64,000 nucleotides of DNA, taken from assembly GCA_030159075.1 (NCBI GenBank), contig BROG01000511.1, positions 1 through 64,000 of the forward strand. The letters are read 5' to 3'. The first letter of the stretch is position 1. Each line of letters begins with the position of its first letter. Below, piece after piece: positions 15,022-30,400 of the stretch. The notes beneath the pieces are model-generated. The model was not told the DNA's origin. It saw only the letters and a program-made list of their open reading frames with translations, and ran no database searches. The position numbers and the translations under genes were made by a program. Origin of the DNA: Atrina japonica (taxonomy: Eukaryota; Mollusca; Bivalvia; Pterioida; Pinnidae).

Positions 15022-18000
15022 CAGACATTTTGAAATATAAAAAAATTACTCGTCAACAGGACCAGTGAATAAAGGAATTCTATTGGTCAAAGACAGATCT
15101 TTACTGGTCTGTATATAAACACAATTGAAAAGAAATGGAAAGTTACTGGTTTTTTGGATCAGTTATCAGATATATTTCATTGGACTTTTGTAAAGTGTAT
15201 CGGTTTTTCTGGTAGGACCGATGAATTTAAAAAATTCTGATATACAAGCTTGTGATATTGTCATGACATGTGATCTACATGCAGTTATCAACAGAAATTT
15301 TATACATGTCTTGTGGGCATCTCAGTTTTCTATAGGTGGGTGGGAGGGGAATTCTGTTGGGCCACAAATTTCAAATGAGTTGCCTCCTGCCCCATACCCC
15401 CTGAACAAGTGTGTTTTGAATTCTTACTTCATACCCTGAAATTTTACAAAAGTGCTGTGAAATCTATCTGTTAACTGGTCCAAAAGACCAGTCAGTAATT
15501 TTCCATTTCTTTTCAATTGTGTATATATACACAGTGAAATCCCTTTATTCACTGGTTAGGTTGACCAGTAATTTGTTTTTAATTTCAAAATGTCTGCCTA
15601 TGTACAATGTACATGTATATATGAAACATGACATTATCTTGATGTCATTTAGTCAATCTTCTTTCACAGATATAAATAGACTAATAATAAATTCTCCTGA
15701 AAACGAAAGCATGACATTATCTTCACCATATTTGACACTCAGTTTTATTGTGACAACTTCTTGAAATCATCTGCACTGTAAAATTATAGTATACATGTAC
15801 ATTGTAATTTATTAGCCTTTGAACGTCCGGCCAATCAGCACACAATACAGATGTATATAAATAATATGGTGAATATAAATACAAACCAATATAAATCATG
15901 AGTACAATACTTACTGAATGTAATAATCATGTGAGTGAAAGTAAAGGGAGGTAATTATTACAGAAAAGACAGACATAAGAGGAGATGTATAAACTTTTCA
16001 TTGTGCAGATCTAATCTCCAATGCATTGATGAGATACTTTGCTTAACATTTTTTGTTGATATTAATTGAACTAATTTAAATATTGACAGATTTAAATAAT
16101 AATACCTTATTTATATGCATAACACGTAAATTACGTGTGGACACACTAAAATACATGTAATTTGAAACTCGTCTACAATATCATTAATGGTACAAAAATG
16201 ATTACTTTATATCGACCCTCTTCAGTCAAAAGATTATGTGCGGACATTCTAAATTTTGCTAAAATTTAAATATGAGAGTCGAGTAATGACTTCCTCAAGT
16301 AATATTGTAACATGGTTGTATCAGGTAAGTATCTGTACAAACAACATTTGGAAGATTCTTGAAAATAACTTTGCATATCTTGAATAAAAATGTAGGTTAA
16401 TCTAGTTTTACAGATATACATATAAAAGTTTTATGATTTGGGACAAATTATTGTAACCATACATAACCCAGACGTATACAAACAACATATTTTTTACATG
16501 ACTCAACCAATTAACATTAGTATTTAATTGGTTATACATATAATCATAAATAGGTCTAAGAAAACAATTTTCAGTATCTATAAGTTTTGTCCAGTATTCT
16601 AAAATTGAAATTTTTCAAGATATACTCAAAGGATATCTGCCAAATTCTGAATATAACATAAAATTTGGTACATTTTTTTCCATCTTTAATATATGTTTAC
16701 AAAAATAATGTATGCACACATTCTATATGTATATCTTTACCATGGACAAAACCCAATGCCTCACACCCATAATTAAGAAGACTATTGACATGTGTCAAAT
16801 ACATATCATTTTGTTTCTATACTGAGGTAGTTACAATTACAAATACAGTAAAACTTGTATTTAACATCTCGTTAGGGACACTAGAAAACTGGACCCAGTT
16901 CCACAACAGGTTGTTAAATTTAACGTGTGATGTTAACCAATGTTAAACCAATGGGCTAACTGTATGTTAAATTTAACGATGCATTGTGCAACTGGGTCCT
17001 GGTCTATATAGGGAAGTGGTCTTTAAACAGAGGTTGATTTGTACACAAATTAGGAGCAGCAAAATATGGTCTTTATACACAGGTGGTCACTTAAGCAGGT
17101 TTTACTGTTTTCAAAATCTTAAAATTACATTTGCAATCATGTAGGGTTAAAACTCTCTGTGTCCTTCTAAATTTACCATTATATAACAAAGTTAAACCGA
17201 TATATGAAAAAGTTAAACCAAGATATGAAAAAGTTAAACCAAGATATGAAAAACTGTTTACTTGAACCTCAATAGGTTTGTTAAATACAAATTTGGTTTA
17301 TTCTACCATGATTACAAAAAACTACAATTTTTAAATATACTTAATTCTTACATTATTATTATTATTTACCTATACTCATCATATACAATCCAAAACCTCA
17401 TACATCACAAACTCTTATTAGACATCACCTTCACCTAGTCTGACACTTTGACATCACCTTAACCTAGTCTGACACTTTGACATCACCTTAACCTAGTCTG
17501 ACACTCTGACATCACCTTAACCTTGTCTGACACTTTGACATCACCTTAACCTAGTCTGACACTTTGACATCACCTTAACCTAGTCTGACACTTTGAAAAT
17601 TATCTTAACCTAGTCTGACACTCTGACATCATCTTAACCTAGTCTTGACACTTTGACATCACCTTAACCTAGTCTTGACACTTTGACATTACCTTAACCT
17701 AGTCTGACACTTTGACATCACCTTAACCTAGTCTGACATTCTGACATCACCTTAACCTAGTCTGACACTTTGACATCACCTTAACCTAGTCTGACACTTT
17801 GACATCACCTTAACCTAGTCTGACACTTTGACATCACCTTAACCTTGTCTGACACTCTGACATCACCTTAACCTAGTCTGACACTTTGACATCACCTTAA
17901 CCTAGTCTGACACTCTGACATCACCTTAACCTTGTCTGACACTTTGACATCACCTTAACCTAGTCTGACACTTTGACATCACCTTAACCTAGTCTGACAC

Positions 18001-21000
18001 TTTGACATTATCTTAACCTAGTCTGACACTCTGACATCACCTTAACCTAGTCTGACACTTTGACATCACCTTAACCTAGTCTGACATTCTGACATCACCT
18101 TAACCTAGTCTGACACTTTGACATCACCTTAACCTAGTCTGACACTTTGACATCACCTTAACCTAGTCTGACACTTTGACATCACCTTAACCAAGTCTGA
18201 CACTTTGACATCACCTTAACCTAGTCTGACACTTTGACATCACCTTAACCTTGTCTGACACTCTGACATCACCTTAACCTAGTCTGACACTCTGGCATTA
18301 TCTTAACCTAGTCTGACACTTTAACCTTGTCTGACACTTTGACATCACCTTAACCTAGTCTGACACTTTGACATCACCTTAACCTAGTCTGACACTTTGA
18401 CATCACCTTAACCTAGTCTGACACTTTGACATCACCTTAACCTAGTCTGACACTTTGACATCACCTTAACCTTGTCTGACACTCTGACATCACCTTAACC
18501 TAGTCTGACACTCTGGCATTATCTTAACCTAGTCTGACACTTTAACCTAGTCTGACACTTTGACATCACCTTAACCCTAGTCTGACACTCTGACATCACC
18601 TTAACCTAGTCTGACACTCTGACATCACCTTAAACTTGTCTGACACTCTGACATCACCTTAACCTAGTCTGACACTCTGACATCACCTTAACCTTGTCTG
18701 ACACTCTGACATCACCTTAACCTAGTCTGACACTTTGACATCACCTTAACCTAGTCTGACACTTTGACATCACCTTAACCTAGTCTGACACTTTGACATC
18801 ACCTTAACCTAGTCTGACACTTTGACATCACCTTAACCTTGTCTGACACTCTGACATCACCTTAACCTAGTCTGACACTCTGGCATTATCTTAACCTAGT
18901 CTGACACTTTAACCTAGTCTGACACTTTGACATCACCTTAACCTAGTCTGACACTCTGACATCACCTTAACCTAGTCTGACACTCTGACATCACCTTAAC
19001 CTTGTCTGACACTCTGACATCACCTTAACCTAGTCTGAGACTCTGACATCACCTTAACCTTGTCTGACACTCTGACATCACCTTAACCTAGTCTGACACT
19101 TTGACATCACCTTAAACTAGTCTGACACTCTGACATCACCTTAACCTAGGCTGACACTCCGTATAATTGTTCTAACATCAATTGTTTATAATTTTATTCT
19201 GTAATTCCTTTCCGTAATTTACATGTGTTTCAGAATCACATACATTACAAGCACCTGTTGGCATTGTTCATGAATCTTGACAGATGATTTAATATAGGAA
19301 AATTTGCAAACTTTTGGAGCAAGATCAAATTGCTTAATTACAAGATGCAGCAAGCAGTGGAGTTCCTTTGTTAATGATCTAAGTTTATTCTGTGTTTTTA
19401 TGCTGTTACTTAAAATTATATGATCATTCTGCTGTCTACATTCCACACTGGGGCTTACAACAACAGATCTTTTTAATTGAATGAGAAAGAATGCCCTGCC
19501 AATGCCAACACTTACAGATACATCTCTTACACAATTTATGTTGTTAAGTGTGACTGGGTAGTACTAGGATCACTGATTCCTAATATAAGGCCAGTCTCCA
19601 AACTATAAAATAAGGTCAACTATTTTTCTGCTTTTCTAAATCATGATAGCTTATTCACAGAGGTAATTGCTAAAATGTTCTTTATACCTCATAAATCAGA
19701 GCTTTTTTTTTATAAAATCCATGAAAATAAAATTGAAAGATATGTAAATTCATTACATATGTTAAACTTGGGTATCAATTAAAGATGTGTACACTAACAT
19801 GCCAAAAGTATGTCAACTTTTATTATTTTCTCATTGCTTTCTATGTTAAATCAACATTTTTTTTAAATAATTGGCCTGACTCCTGTATTAAATGAAATCT
19901 TGTAAACTTTTGCACAATTGTGTGGAAGTTGGTTTGGGATGAGTCAATTTCTTTTTGTATAAAATGCAAGTACATGTATATATCAGTAACAAGCATAATT
20001 TGCAGTGCCATTTCCTTCTTTGTTCTTAGTCAGTGGTGTCAACAAATAATTTTTGCCTCTCAGAAATAAAGCTTCAAAGAAATTTAAACCAAAAACCAGA
20101 AGAAAATAAAAATCCTTTCTTCCAAACATACAAAATTTCGCATGAATTGATGAAACCATTAATTTGTGACAGTTATTGGGAAAAAGTTCATTTACATGTA
20201 ACATAGAAAGCTACAAATGTATGGGAAAATGAAAAAAGTTGACATAATTTTGGCAGCTGAGTGTAGTTTTAAAGTAATTCTGACATTTATCAAAGAAATT
20301 ATGGCTTATTCTCATACAGGTATTATCCCAAGTGCTGAAAAGACCAGGTAAAATAATAAAGTCAATGAGAAAAATAGAATTTACACCTACCTTGAGGGTA
20401 CGACAAAAGAATCTCAATTCGAGGATAAGATTTTTGTATGATGAACTTGAGGCTTGCCGAGGGTTTGTCATTCAAGAATCTTATTCCGAGGATTGAGATT
20501 CCTTTGTCATACCCTCAAGGTTGGGTTGATTATTTTTCTCTAGTGTTTTAAATACAGGTAGGCCTCTACATGTAGATCTACGCAAATAAAATCTGACATT
20601 ATGCAAGTGCATTCTCCACACCATGCATCATAAATTGTATTGTGATGTCATAGAGCATGCAGCTTGTTAATACCCTAAGGACTGACAAGGAAATCATTCC
20701 CCTTAGTCACCACATTATTAAGCGTTTAGGGGAGCAATTTCCATTTTCATTTACATTAATTTAGGCCCATTCCCTGGGGATTCTCCATAACAATATGAGT
20801 GAAATCTTCCAAACACCGTTCTTTTTTTATACATGTAAGAAGTCTTTAGTATGGGAAATAAACTGATTAACAAATAAAAAATGATGACTTTCTGCTCGGC
20901 CTACTGCACCCATTACAAGGGTGATCTTACTTAAGTCATCAATCCCTGAAAAACAATGGACTCCTCTATAAATCAATGACTTAGACCATTCCATTTTTGT

Positions 21001-24000
21001 ATTTAGGAATAAATGGGTTAAGTCTGAATATTGGCCTCTCTACTCTACACATCTAATACATGTTGGATTTTTATTTGAATGTTGTTTTACACCACACTCA
21101 ACAATTTTTCAATTACATGTATATGGTGGCAGCCATTTTTATTGGTGAAGGAGAGAAGGTGGTTACAACGTACCCAGGAAGAGACCACTGACCTTCTGCA
21201 AGTAGATGGGCTAACTTTCTCACAAAATTCAGCTTACGTTCCAGAGGAGCTCGAACCTGAGCTGACCAGTAGTGAGAAACTTAATTGTTCAAAGCACGAT
21301 ACTCTAAACACTTAACCACTCTTCAAAGCACGATACTCTAAACACTTAACCACTCTTCAAAGCACAATACTCTAACCACTTAACCACTCTTCAAAGCACG
21401 ATACTCTAAACACTTAACCACTCTTCAAAGCACGATACTCTAAACACTTAACCACTCTTCAAAGCATGATACTCTAAACACTTAACCACTCTTCAAAGCA
21501 CGATACTCTAAACACTTAACCACTCTTCAAAGCACGATACTCTAAACACTTAACCACTCTTCAAAGCACAATACTCTAACCACTTAACCACTCTTCAAAG
21601 CACGATACTCTAAACACTTAACCACTCTTCAAAGCACAATACTCTAACCACTTAACCACTCTACAAAGCACGATACTCTAAACACTTAACCACTCTTCAA
21701 AGCACGATACTCTAAACACTTAACCACTCTTCAAAGCACAAAACTCTGAACACTTAACCACTCTGAACACAAAATTACTGTGACTTATTGTGATTTAAAC
21801 CTGTAAAACTAGTTTTTTAGGAATGAAATAAATACTGCATTGCAATGCAGACATTCTCCGATGAACCTGTGCTGACCAGAAGTGAGAGACTTCATTGTTC
21901 AAAGTGTGATGCTCTAAACACTTGAACATGGAGTACCTACACATCTAAATGTCACAGACAGTGGAGGTAAAACCTTCAACATAATCTTTTTTTTTTTTAA
22001 TTATTCTCTACTTTGTAATAAATGAATCACTGCTAAATCTGTGTATGAAGAAAACACTCATCTCTATCAAAAGAAATACAATGCATAAATAATCAGCATT
22101 CAAACAAGAGTTGTCACAAGACAATGCAGATTATCAGTGTCAGCATTGCATCTCATCAAATACTCAATTTATTATGCAATTATGACTGATTTTAAGAAGT
22201 AGGTCAGATGGCTTTATCTATGTAAAGGTACTATTTGATTGGGCCACTCAGAAGAATTGCATAACTCTAATCCCCATACTTGGAAGTTATATCCAAGACA
22301 GAAATGTTTTTAAAGATAAATTGTACATGTAGGTCAAACAGCATTATCTATGTCACTGTCAAAAGTCATAGCATCAACTGAAAGGGCTAATCATAAAAAT
22401 TGTAGGAGTGGAATATAAAAGACAGACATTCTATTGTTGAAAGTTATAGCCAATGTTGATGTTTCTAAAAATTAAACCAAATGGCATTATCTAGGTCACA
22501 AGGTCAAAGGTCATGGTACCATCCCAAAGGTTTATCATGAGGATTACACACATGAAATGTCAATGTTATACTCTTCATACTTCAAAAGTTATTGTCATGT
22601 TATTTTTCTTTTCCAAAGTGAGATAAATGGCATTATTTAGATCACAAGGTCAAAGGTCATGGTATCATCTGAAAGAGCTAATCATATATCAACTGCACAT
22701 AAGAGTATTAAATATCAATGCTCTATATCCTATATTTCATTATAGCCAAGGATAATGCTTTTTTCTAAAAGTAGGTCAAATAATATTATCTAGGTCACAA
22801 GGTCAAACATCAAGGTGCAATCCAGAAGGGCTGACCAAGATAACAGCCCTTATCAGATATCAAGGCTGTGCTCCTTATTTTCAAAATGTTACAGCAATGG
22901 TTCATTTTTTACATACATGTAGGTTAAATTTTTTATCCATGAACAATGCTGACACGGCCAATAACACAGACACTTTGTACCAGTGAGCTAAAATTGAGAG
23001 CAAAAATTGTAATTCAAAGATTGGCACTAGTACTAACCATAAATGAGATGTTAAGGATAGGTTCATTCTATATGTATCTTGGGGGATAGTGTACATGTAT
23101 TAAATCACAGACTTGGCAAGCATTAACATATAAACATCCACTATTACACAATTTCAGGTCCCCTCAGTAGAATTAACCAAACCTAAGCTCTGTTATTCAA
23201 TTGATTTTAGAAATATTCAGCAATCCAGAAGAGTCCAATCTTTGGAAAAGTTTCAAGACATTTAATCAAACATGAAATATGCAGACTAAATACATTCATC
23301 TAACATTAAAATAACCCTGAGCTCTGAAGCTTGCTCACTTAAAAAGCAAATTTATCATCCAAACTCTTAAAAAAACAGTGACTTAAAAAAACTGAGATTT
23401 CCTTCAAATTAAGGTGGCCATTCAGACTCCAGCTTGATAAATTTGCATGTAAAGTGAGACCTCCATATATACTAATGTCTATCTACAAGTCTTTTATGTG
23501 TCAGATGCAAACCTCTCAAAATAAAATAAAAATGTCAAATGCTTGTGTTAAATTAATTCCTTTACAATTACATGGTTGTAAATTTCAGGAACTTAAGAAA
23601 AGTTTCTTTGTTTTTCTGTAAAATGTTAAAAACTAGATTATTTAATAATGAAATAACATCTGATAGGGACACAACGTTATATACAGTCGAACTTACATTG
23701 AAGGCCATCTCTGTATAAAGGTCACTTGTGTTTAAAGGCCATCCAAACATAACCTTTGTTAACTTTTTTATAATGAATAAACCTCTTTATAAAGGCCACC
23801 TGTCTATAACAGCCACTTTTACCTGTTCTCTTGAGAAGTCTTAATAGATAAGTTTGACTGTGCAATTACAGATATACCACTCTTGCTGAAAATTTTGTAA
23901 ACCAGAGAGAGAATTCAAACGTGAACGTTTCCCATGTGCTAAAATTTGGCTGGTGGTGACCTGAAAAGCTTATACATACTTAGCTTGTACAACCATCATT

Positions 24001-24319
24001 GTGTTTTTGTTTTAATATACAGGTAAAATGTATGCAATTCTCCACGGTTATTGGTAAAGCACTTACATAACAGCTGCAGTCAGATATAGACATCCCCAGG
24101 AATTTTACTATGCCAATCAATAACATTAATAATAGACAATGACTGAATAAGCTTTATTTTTAGTAAATTGCTGTTCCACTGCATGACTCACAAATAAACA
24201 TATCTCCAGCAGAAGAATGAGAGATTGGCCACAGATAATTTTACTTGATAACAGTGCTCACATACAACATATTACTACATATAGTTAGTGATTACTGGAC
24301 TTTTTTTTTTTATTTCAGC

Positions 24320-24356
<37 letters not shown>

Positions 24357-24370
24357 TATATATATATATA

Positions 24371-24423
<53 letters not shown>

Positions 24424-27400
24424 TATTTGTCACATATTTTAAGGTCTGACACAAAGAAATCTTTGTGCATGGCATGACAACATATACTGAATACATATTT
24501 ATATTTGAGGGTGCATTAATTAGTACAGTGACCAACTTTACTGGTCATATGATTTTTCAAGAGCTGTCTGTAAGGCAGGCACAGCAAGGTCAAGGAATGT
24601 GTATCTATGTCTTTCTTGATTGCTTCTGTATTTCCAATGATTTGTATAATGCATATATATATCTAAACTTATACAACCAAACGAAGGCCTCAAATTATGC
24701 ATTCTCAGCCCTTTTGACCTATATATATATATATATATATATGATCATCTACAAGTAGAGCATACAAGGGACTTAAATTGATGCCCTAAAGACACATTTG
24801 GACTGATCTAAGTCACTGATTTATAGAAGAATCCATTGTATTTCAGGGCTTGTTGAGTTGACCAACTTCTAAGACTGGTACAAGTCTTACAGTACAGACC
24901 AGGGAAAGTATTAGGACAATATATGGTACATTCTATGTAACACATCCACACAACAGGGTTTTCTCTGGTGCACATATTCTGTGTCATGGCAAAATTGCAT
25001 ATATATATATATATACAAACAGACAGACAGACAGATAGAAAAGACAGATGGACAGACAGATAGAAAGATAGACAGACATGTAATGATATTATTCCAAATA
25101 CCCCACATTCATTTCAATAAGGCGATTCATTTTAAGGTCCCCACACACATATATACACACATTAACACACATTATATTCATCTGTTACAATGTCAGTAAT
25201 AGACCCTGACAACACAGATATTTCTGAATGCATTACCAGCTGTTTAAAGTACACATGTATGTAAATTTTTATATATATATAATTACAGATGATGTACATT
25301 ATACAGCAGTATCGATACAACCTCTGAATCAGTGTCATGTGACCGCCTCTTATGTATACATGTTTTTATCTGATACACATAATTTATCAGAAAAAATTAT
25401 CATAAAAGAGATTTGAGGATTTGAGAGTAAACAAACATATTTTAGCACTCAGCATTACCTAGGAAAACATGACTTGCCAAGACTGCCATAATTATATCGC
25501 ATGCGATACTTGTATGTTCTTGGCACCAAAATATTGTACACAAAATCACGTACATATATTCTTGTAGCTTTAGTCAATTATGTGTATTCACCAAACTTTT
25601 AAATCTCAAATCATCAGATCTGATCATACATTTCATTACAATCTTTCTTCAGATCTTAATTAGAAGTAAGGAAATGTATGATAAAACTGGGGAAGAGACT
25701 CAGAAGTGAACTTGTCTATATGTAATTTAGTTAGTGTTATTTTTACAATGAATTTGCCTATCTAACAAAATTGAAAGTATTATTATATTGGCTAGTAGGA
25801 ATAACATCTGTCACTCCACAATAGGTCATTTTCATACCTGAATATTGCATCATATATTATTAATTAACCATATTACTATTGGCTTAAAACAGAATTTTCT
25901 GCCCCAATGATATGCAGTTCATAACTCAGTTATTATGACAAAAGTAACCCAATATCGTAAAAACTAGTCAATATTGAAAACTTGGCCAATATTGAAGACG
26001 CATGACCAAATGGAAATTCAAGTGAGAGTCGTCGCCATTTGTTTTTCAAATTGAACCATACGCGCATCATTCTGTTCCATGCAGCATTGGCCTAGTTGGA
26101 TTTCGTATTATCCAAGTTATTTAACGATATGCTTCGCCTCAGGCCAATATGACAAACCTCAGCACAATAACTAGGCTAGTATGGAAATCACTGATTAATA
26201 ATCCTATATAACTACTCTCTACCTTATCCTAATTAACAGATTAAATCACTCCCCTCATCTTAATCTTAGTAATGATGATGTATCCTAATAGTATTAATAT
26301 TGGATACAAAAAATGTGAAAAAGTCATTTGGGCGGCAGCATTTTAGGTGGGTAGGCAGGCAACATCAAACAATTAAAATTTTATTTTAGGCCTAATATTA
26401 TACTGATGCATCCAAATCATACTGATGTACCATACCCTAATAATACTGATTGTACTCTAATAGTATACCCTTATAATACTAATTTGTACCCTTATAATGC
26501 TGATGAGTGATGTACCCCAATTATACTGTATAATTGTATATCTTGCTTATACTGAACCAAGTAAAATATTTTCATCATATTTCCAAAAGTTTATGCAGAA
26601 TCAGGTAAGTACAATATATGTACTCAGGTAACAATGTTATAGCAAGCAAAGGTTATACATTATATTTATAAGTCTTAGACTTTATTTAACAACTAGAACG
26701 TGTACATGTATAACAAGATATACCAAGCACCCGACTCATTCATTTTGTTTTCATTATTTCATAATGGAAATAAAACTAATAATTTAAAGCACACTATATA
26801 TATATAGTGGAGTCTCGTTATGTTGAAATCTCAAAATTACAGTTATGTCAAAGTTGAATGACCACTCCCATTTTCTATAAATAGATCAATATGATTAAGG
26901 TAATATTTTAGTTATCTCAAAATTTTGGATATCCCAAAGTTATGAGTTTGGTCTACATGTATAAATTTCATGATAATGACACTCCACTTTTGATTTTGAC
27001 ATCTACATTGTATAACTAATAAAACAACTGGTGATGACTTTGACATCTACATTGTATAACTAATAAAACAACTGATGGTGACTTTGACATCTACATTGTA
27101 TAACTAATAAGACAACTGGTGATGACTTTGACATCTACATTGTATAACTAATAAAACAACTGATGGTGACTTTGACATCTACATTGTATAACTAATAAGA
27201 CAACTGGTGATGACTTTGACATCTACATTGTATAACTAATAAGACAACTGGTGTTGACTTTGACATCTATATTGTATAACTAATAAAACAACTGATGGTG
27301 ACCGACATCTACATTGTATAACTAATAAAACAACTGGTGATGACTTTGACATCTACATTGTATAACTAATAAGACAACTAGTGATGACTTTGACATCTAC

Positions 27401-30400
27401 ATTGTATAACTAATAAGACAACTGGCATTGATTTTGACATCTACATTGTATAACTAATAAGACAACTGATGATGACTTTGGCATCTACATTGTATAAATA
27501 ATAAAACAACTGATGGTGACTTTGACATCTACATAGTATAACTAATAAGACAACTGGTGTTGACTTTAACATCTACATTGTATAACTAATAAAACAACTG
27601 ATGATGACTTTGACATCTACATTGTATAACTAATAAGACAACTGGTGATGACTTTGACATCTACATTGTATAACTAATAAGACAACTGGTGATGACTTTG
27701 ACATCTACATTGTATAACTAATAAGACAACTGGTGTTGACTTTGACATCTACATTGTATAACTAATAAGACAACTGGTGTTGACTTTGACATCTACATTG
27801 TATAACTAATAAGACAACTGATGATCACTTTGGCATCTACATTGTATAACTAATAAGACAACTAGTGATGACTTTGACATCTACATTGTATAACTAATAA
27901 GACAACTGATGATGACTTTGACATCTACATTGTATAACTAATAATAAGACAACTGGTGTTGACTTTGACATCTACATTGTATAACTAATAAGACAACTGT
28001 TGATGACTTTGACATCTACATTGTATAACTAATAAAACAACTGGTGATGACTTTGGCATCTACATTGTATAACTAATAAGACAACTGGTGTTGATTTTGG
28101 CATCTACATTGTCTAACTAATGTAAACTGGTGTTGACTTTGACATCTACATTGTATAACTAATAAGACAACTGGTGATGACTTTGACATCTACATTGTAT
28201 AACTAATATGACAACTGGTGTTGACTTTGACATCTACATTGTATAACTAATAAGACAACTGGTGATGACTTTGGCATCTACATTGTATAACTAATAAGAC
28301 AACTGGTGTTGACTTTGGCATCTACATTGTATAACTAGTAAAAACAATGGATGATGACCTCGACATCTACATTGTATAACTAATAAAACAACTGATGGTG
28401 ACTTTGACATCTACATTGTATAACTAATAAGACAACTGGTGATGACTTTGGCATCTACATTGTATAACTAATAAGACAACTGGTGATGACTTTGACATCT
28501 ACATTGTATAACTAATAAGACAACTGGTGATGACTTTGACATCTACATTGTATGACTAATAAAACAACTGATGATGACTTTGACATCTACATTGTATAAC
28601 TAATAAGACAACTGGTGATGACTTTGACATCTACATAGTATAACTAATAAGACAACTGGTGTTGACTTTGACATCTACATTGTATAACTAATAAAACAAC
28701 TGATGGTGACTTTGACATCTATATTGCATAACTAATAAGACAACTGGTGATGACTTTGACATCTACATTGTATAACTAATAAGACAACTGATGATGACTT
28801 TGACATTTACGTTGTATAACTAATAAGACAACTGGTGATGACTTTGACATCTACATTGTATAACTAATAAGACAACTGGTGATGACTTTTCCATCTACAT
28901 TGTATAACTAATAAGACAACTGGTGATAACTTTGACATTTACATTGTATAACTAATAAGACAACTGGTGATGACTTTGACATCCACATTGTACTGCTAAT
29001 AAGACAACTGGTGATGACTTTGGCATCTACATTGTATAACTAATAAGACAACTGGTGATAACTTTGACATTTACATTGTATAACTAATAAGACAACTGGT
29101 GATGACTTTGGCATCTACATTGTATAACTAATAAGACAACTGGTGTTGACTTTGGCATCTACATTGTATAACTAATAAGACAACTGGTAATGACCTCGAC
29201 ATCTACATTGTATAACTAATAAAACAACTGATGGTGACTTTGACATCTACATTGTATAACTAATAAGACAACTGGTGATGACTTTGGCATCTACATTGTA
29301 TAACTAATAAGACAACTGGTGATGACGCAGACATACATTGTATAACTAATAAGACAAAGGTGATGACGGACATCTACAATGTAAGACTAATAAAACAACT
29401 GATGGTGACTTTGACATCTTAGTTTTGTATAACTAATAAGACAACCTGGAATGACTTTGACATCTACATAGTATAACTAATAAGACAAATGGTTTGACTT
29501 TGACATCTACATTGTATAACTAATAAGACAACTGATGGTGACTTTGACATCTATAGGCTGCATAACTAAAAAGACAACTGGTGATGACTTTGACTCTACA
29601 TTGTATAACTAATAAGATTGCTGATGATGACTTTGACATTTACGTTGTATACTAATAAGACAACTGGTGAAACTTTGACATCTGAGGTATTGCTATAAGA
29701 CAACTGGGGATGACCTTTGACATCCACAAGGTATGACAAATTTAACAGATGTGACTTTGCATCTACATTGTATAATTAATATGAACACTGGTGATGACTT
29801 ATTCCATCTCATTGACTAATAAGACACAACTGGTGATAACTTTTGACATTTACATTGTATAACTAATAAGGACAACTGGTGATGACTTTGACATCCAAAT
29901 TGTCATTGCGTTCAACTGTGATGAAATTGGCAAGTACATACCCCCAACTATATAAGACTACAAACATGACATTTACATTGTATAACTAATAAGACAACTA
30001 GTGATGGTTGACATGCATATTGACTAATTTTGCAAGATATTTTGGAAATGGTGTTGACTTTGACATCTACATTGTATAACTAATTTGACAATGGTGTTGA
30101 CAGACATCTACATTGTGAACTAATAAGACAACTGGTGATGACTTTGGCATCTACATTGTGATAACTAAAAAGACATACTGGTGTTGATTTTGGCATCTAC
30201 ATTTATAACTAATATGACAAGTGTATTTTTTACATCTACATAGTATAATATAAGACAGCTGGTGATGACTTTGACATCTACATTGTATAACTAATATGGC
30301 AACTGGTTTTGACTTTGACATCTAAATTGTATTAACTAAAAAGACAACTGGTGATGACTTTGGCATCTACATTGTCATAACTAATAAACAACTGGTGTTG

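Noticed and set aside
15221..15439. 72-codon plus frame inside the inverted-repeat element as a transposase
   Set aside because: Far too short and without transposase motifs.
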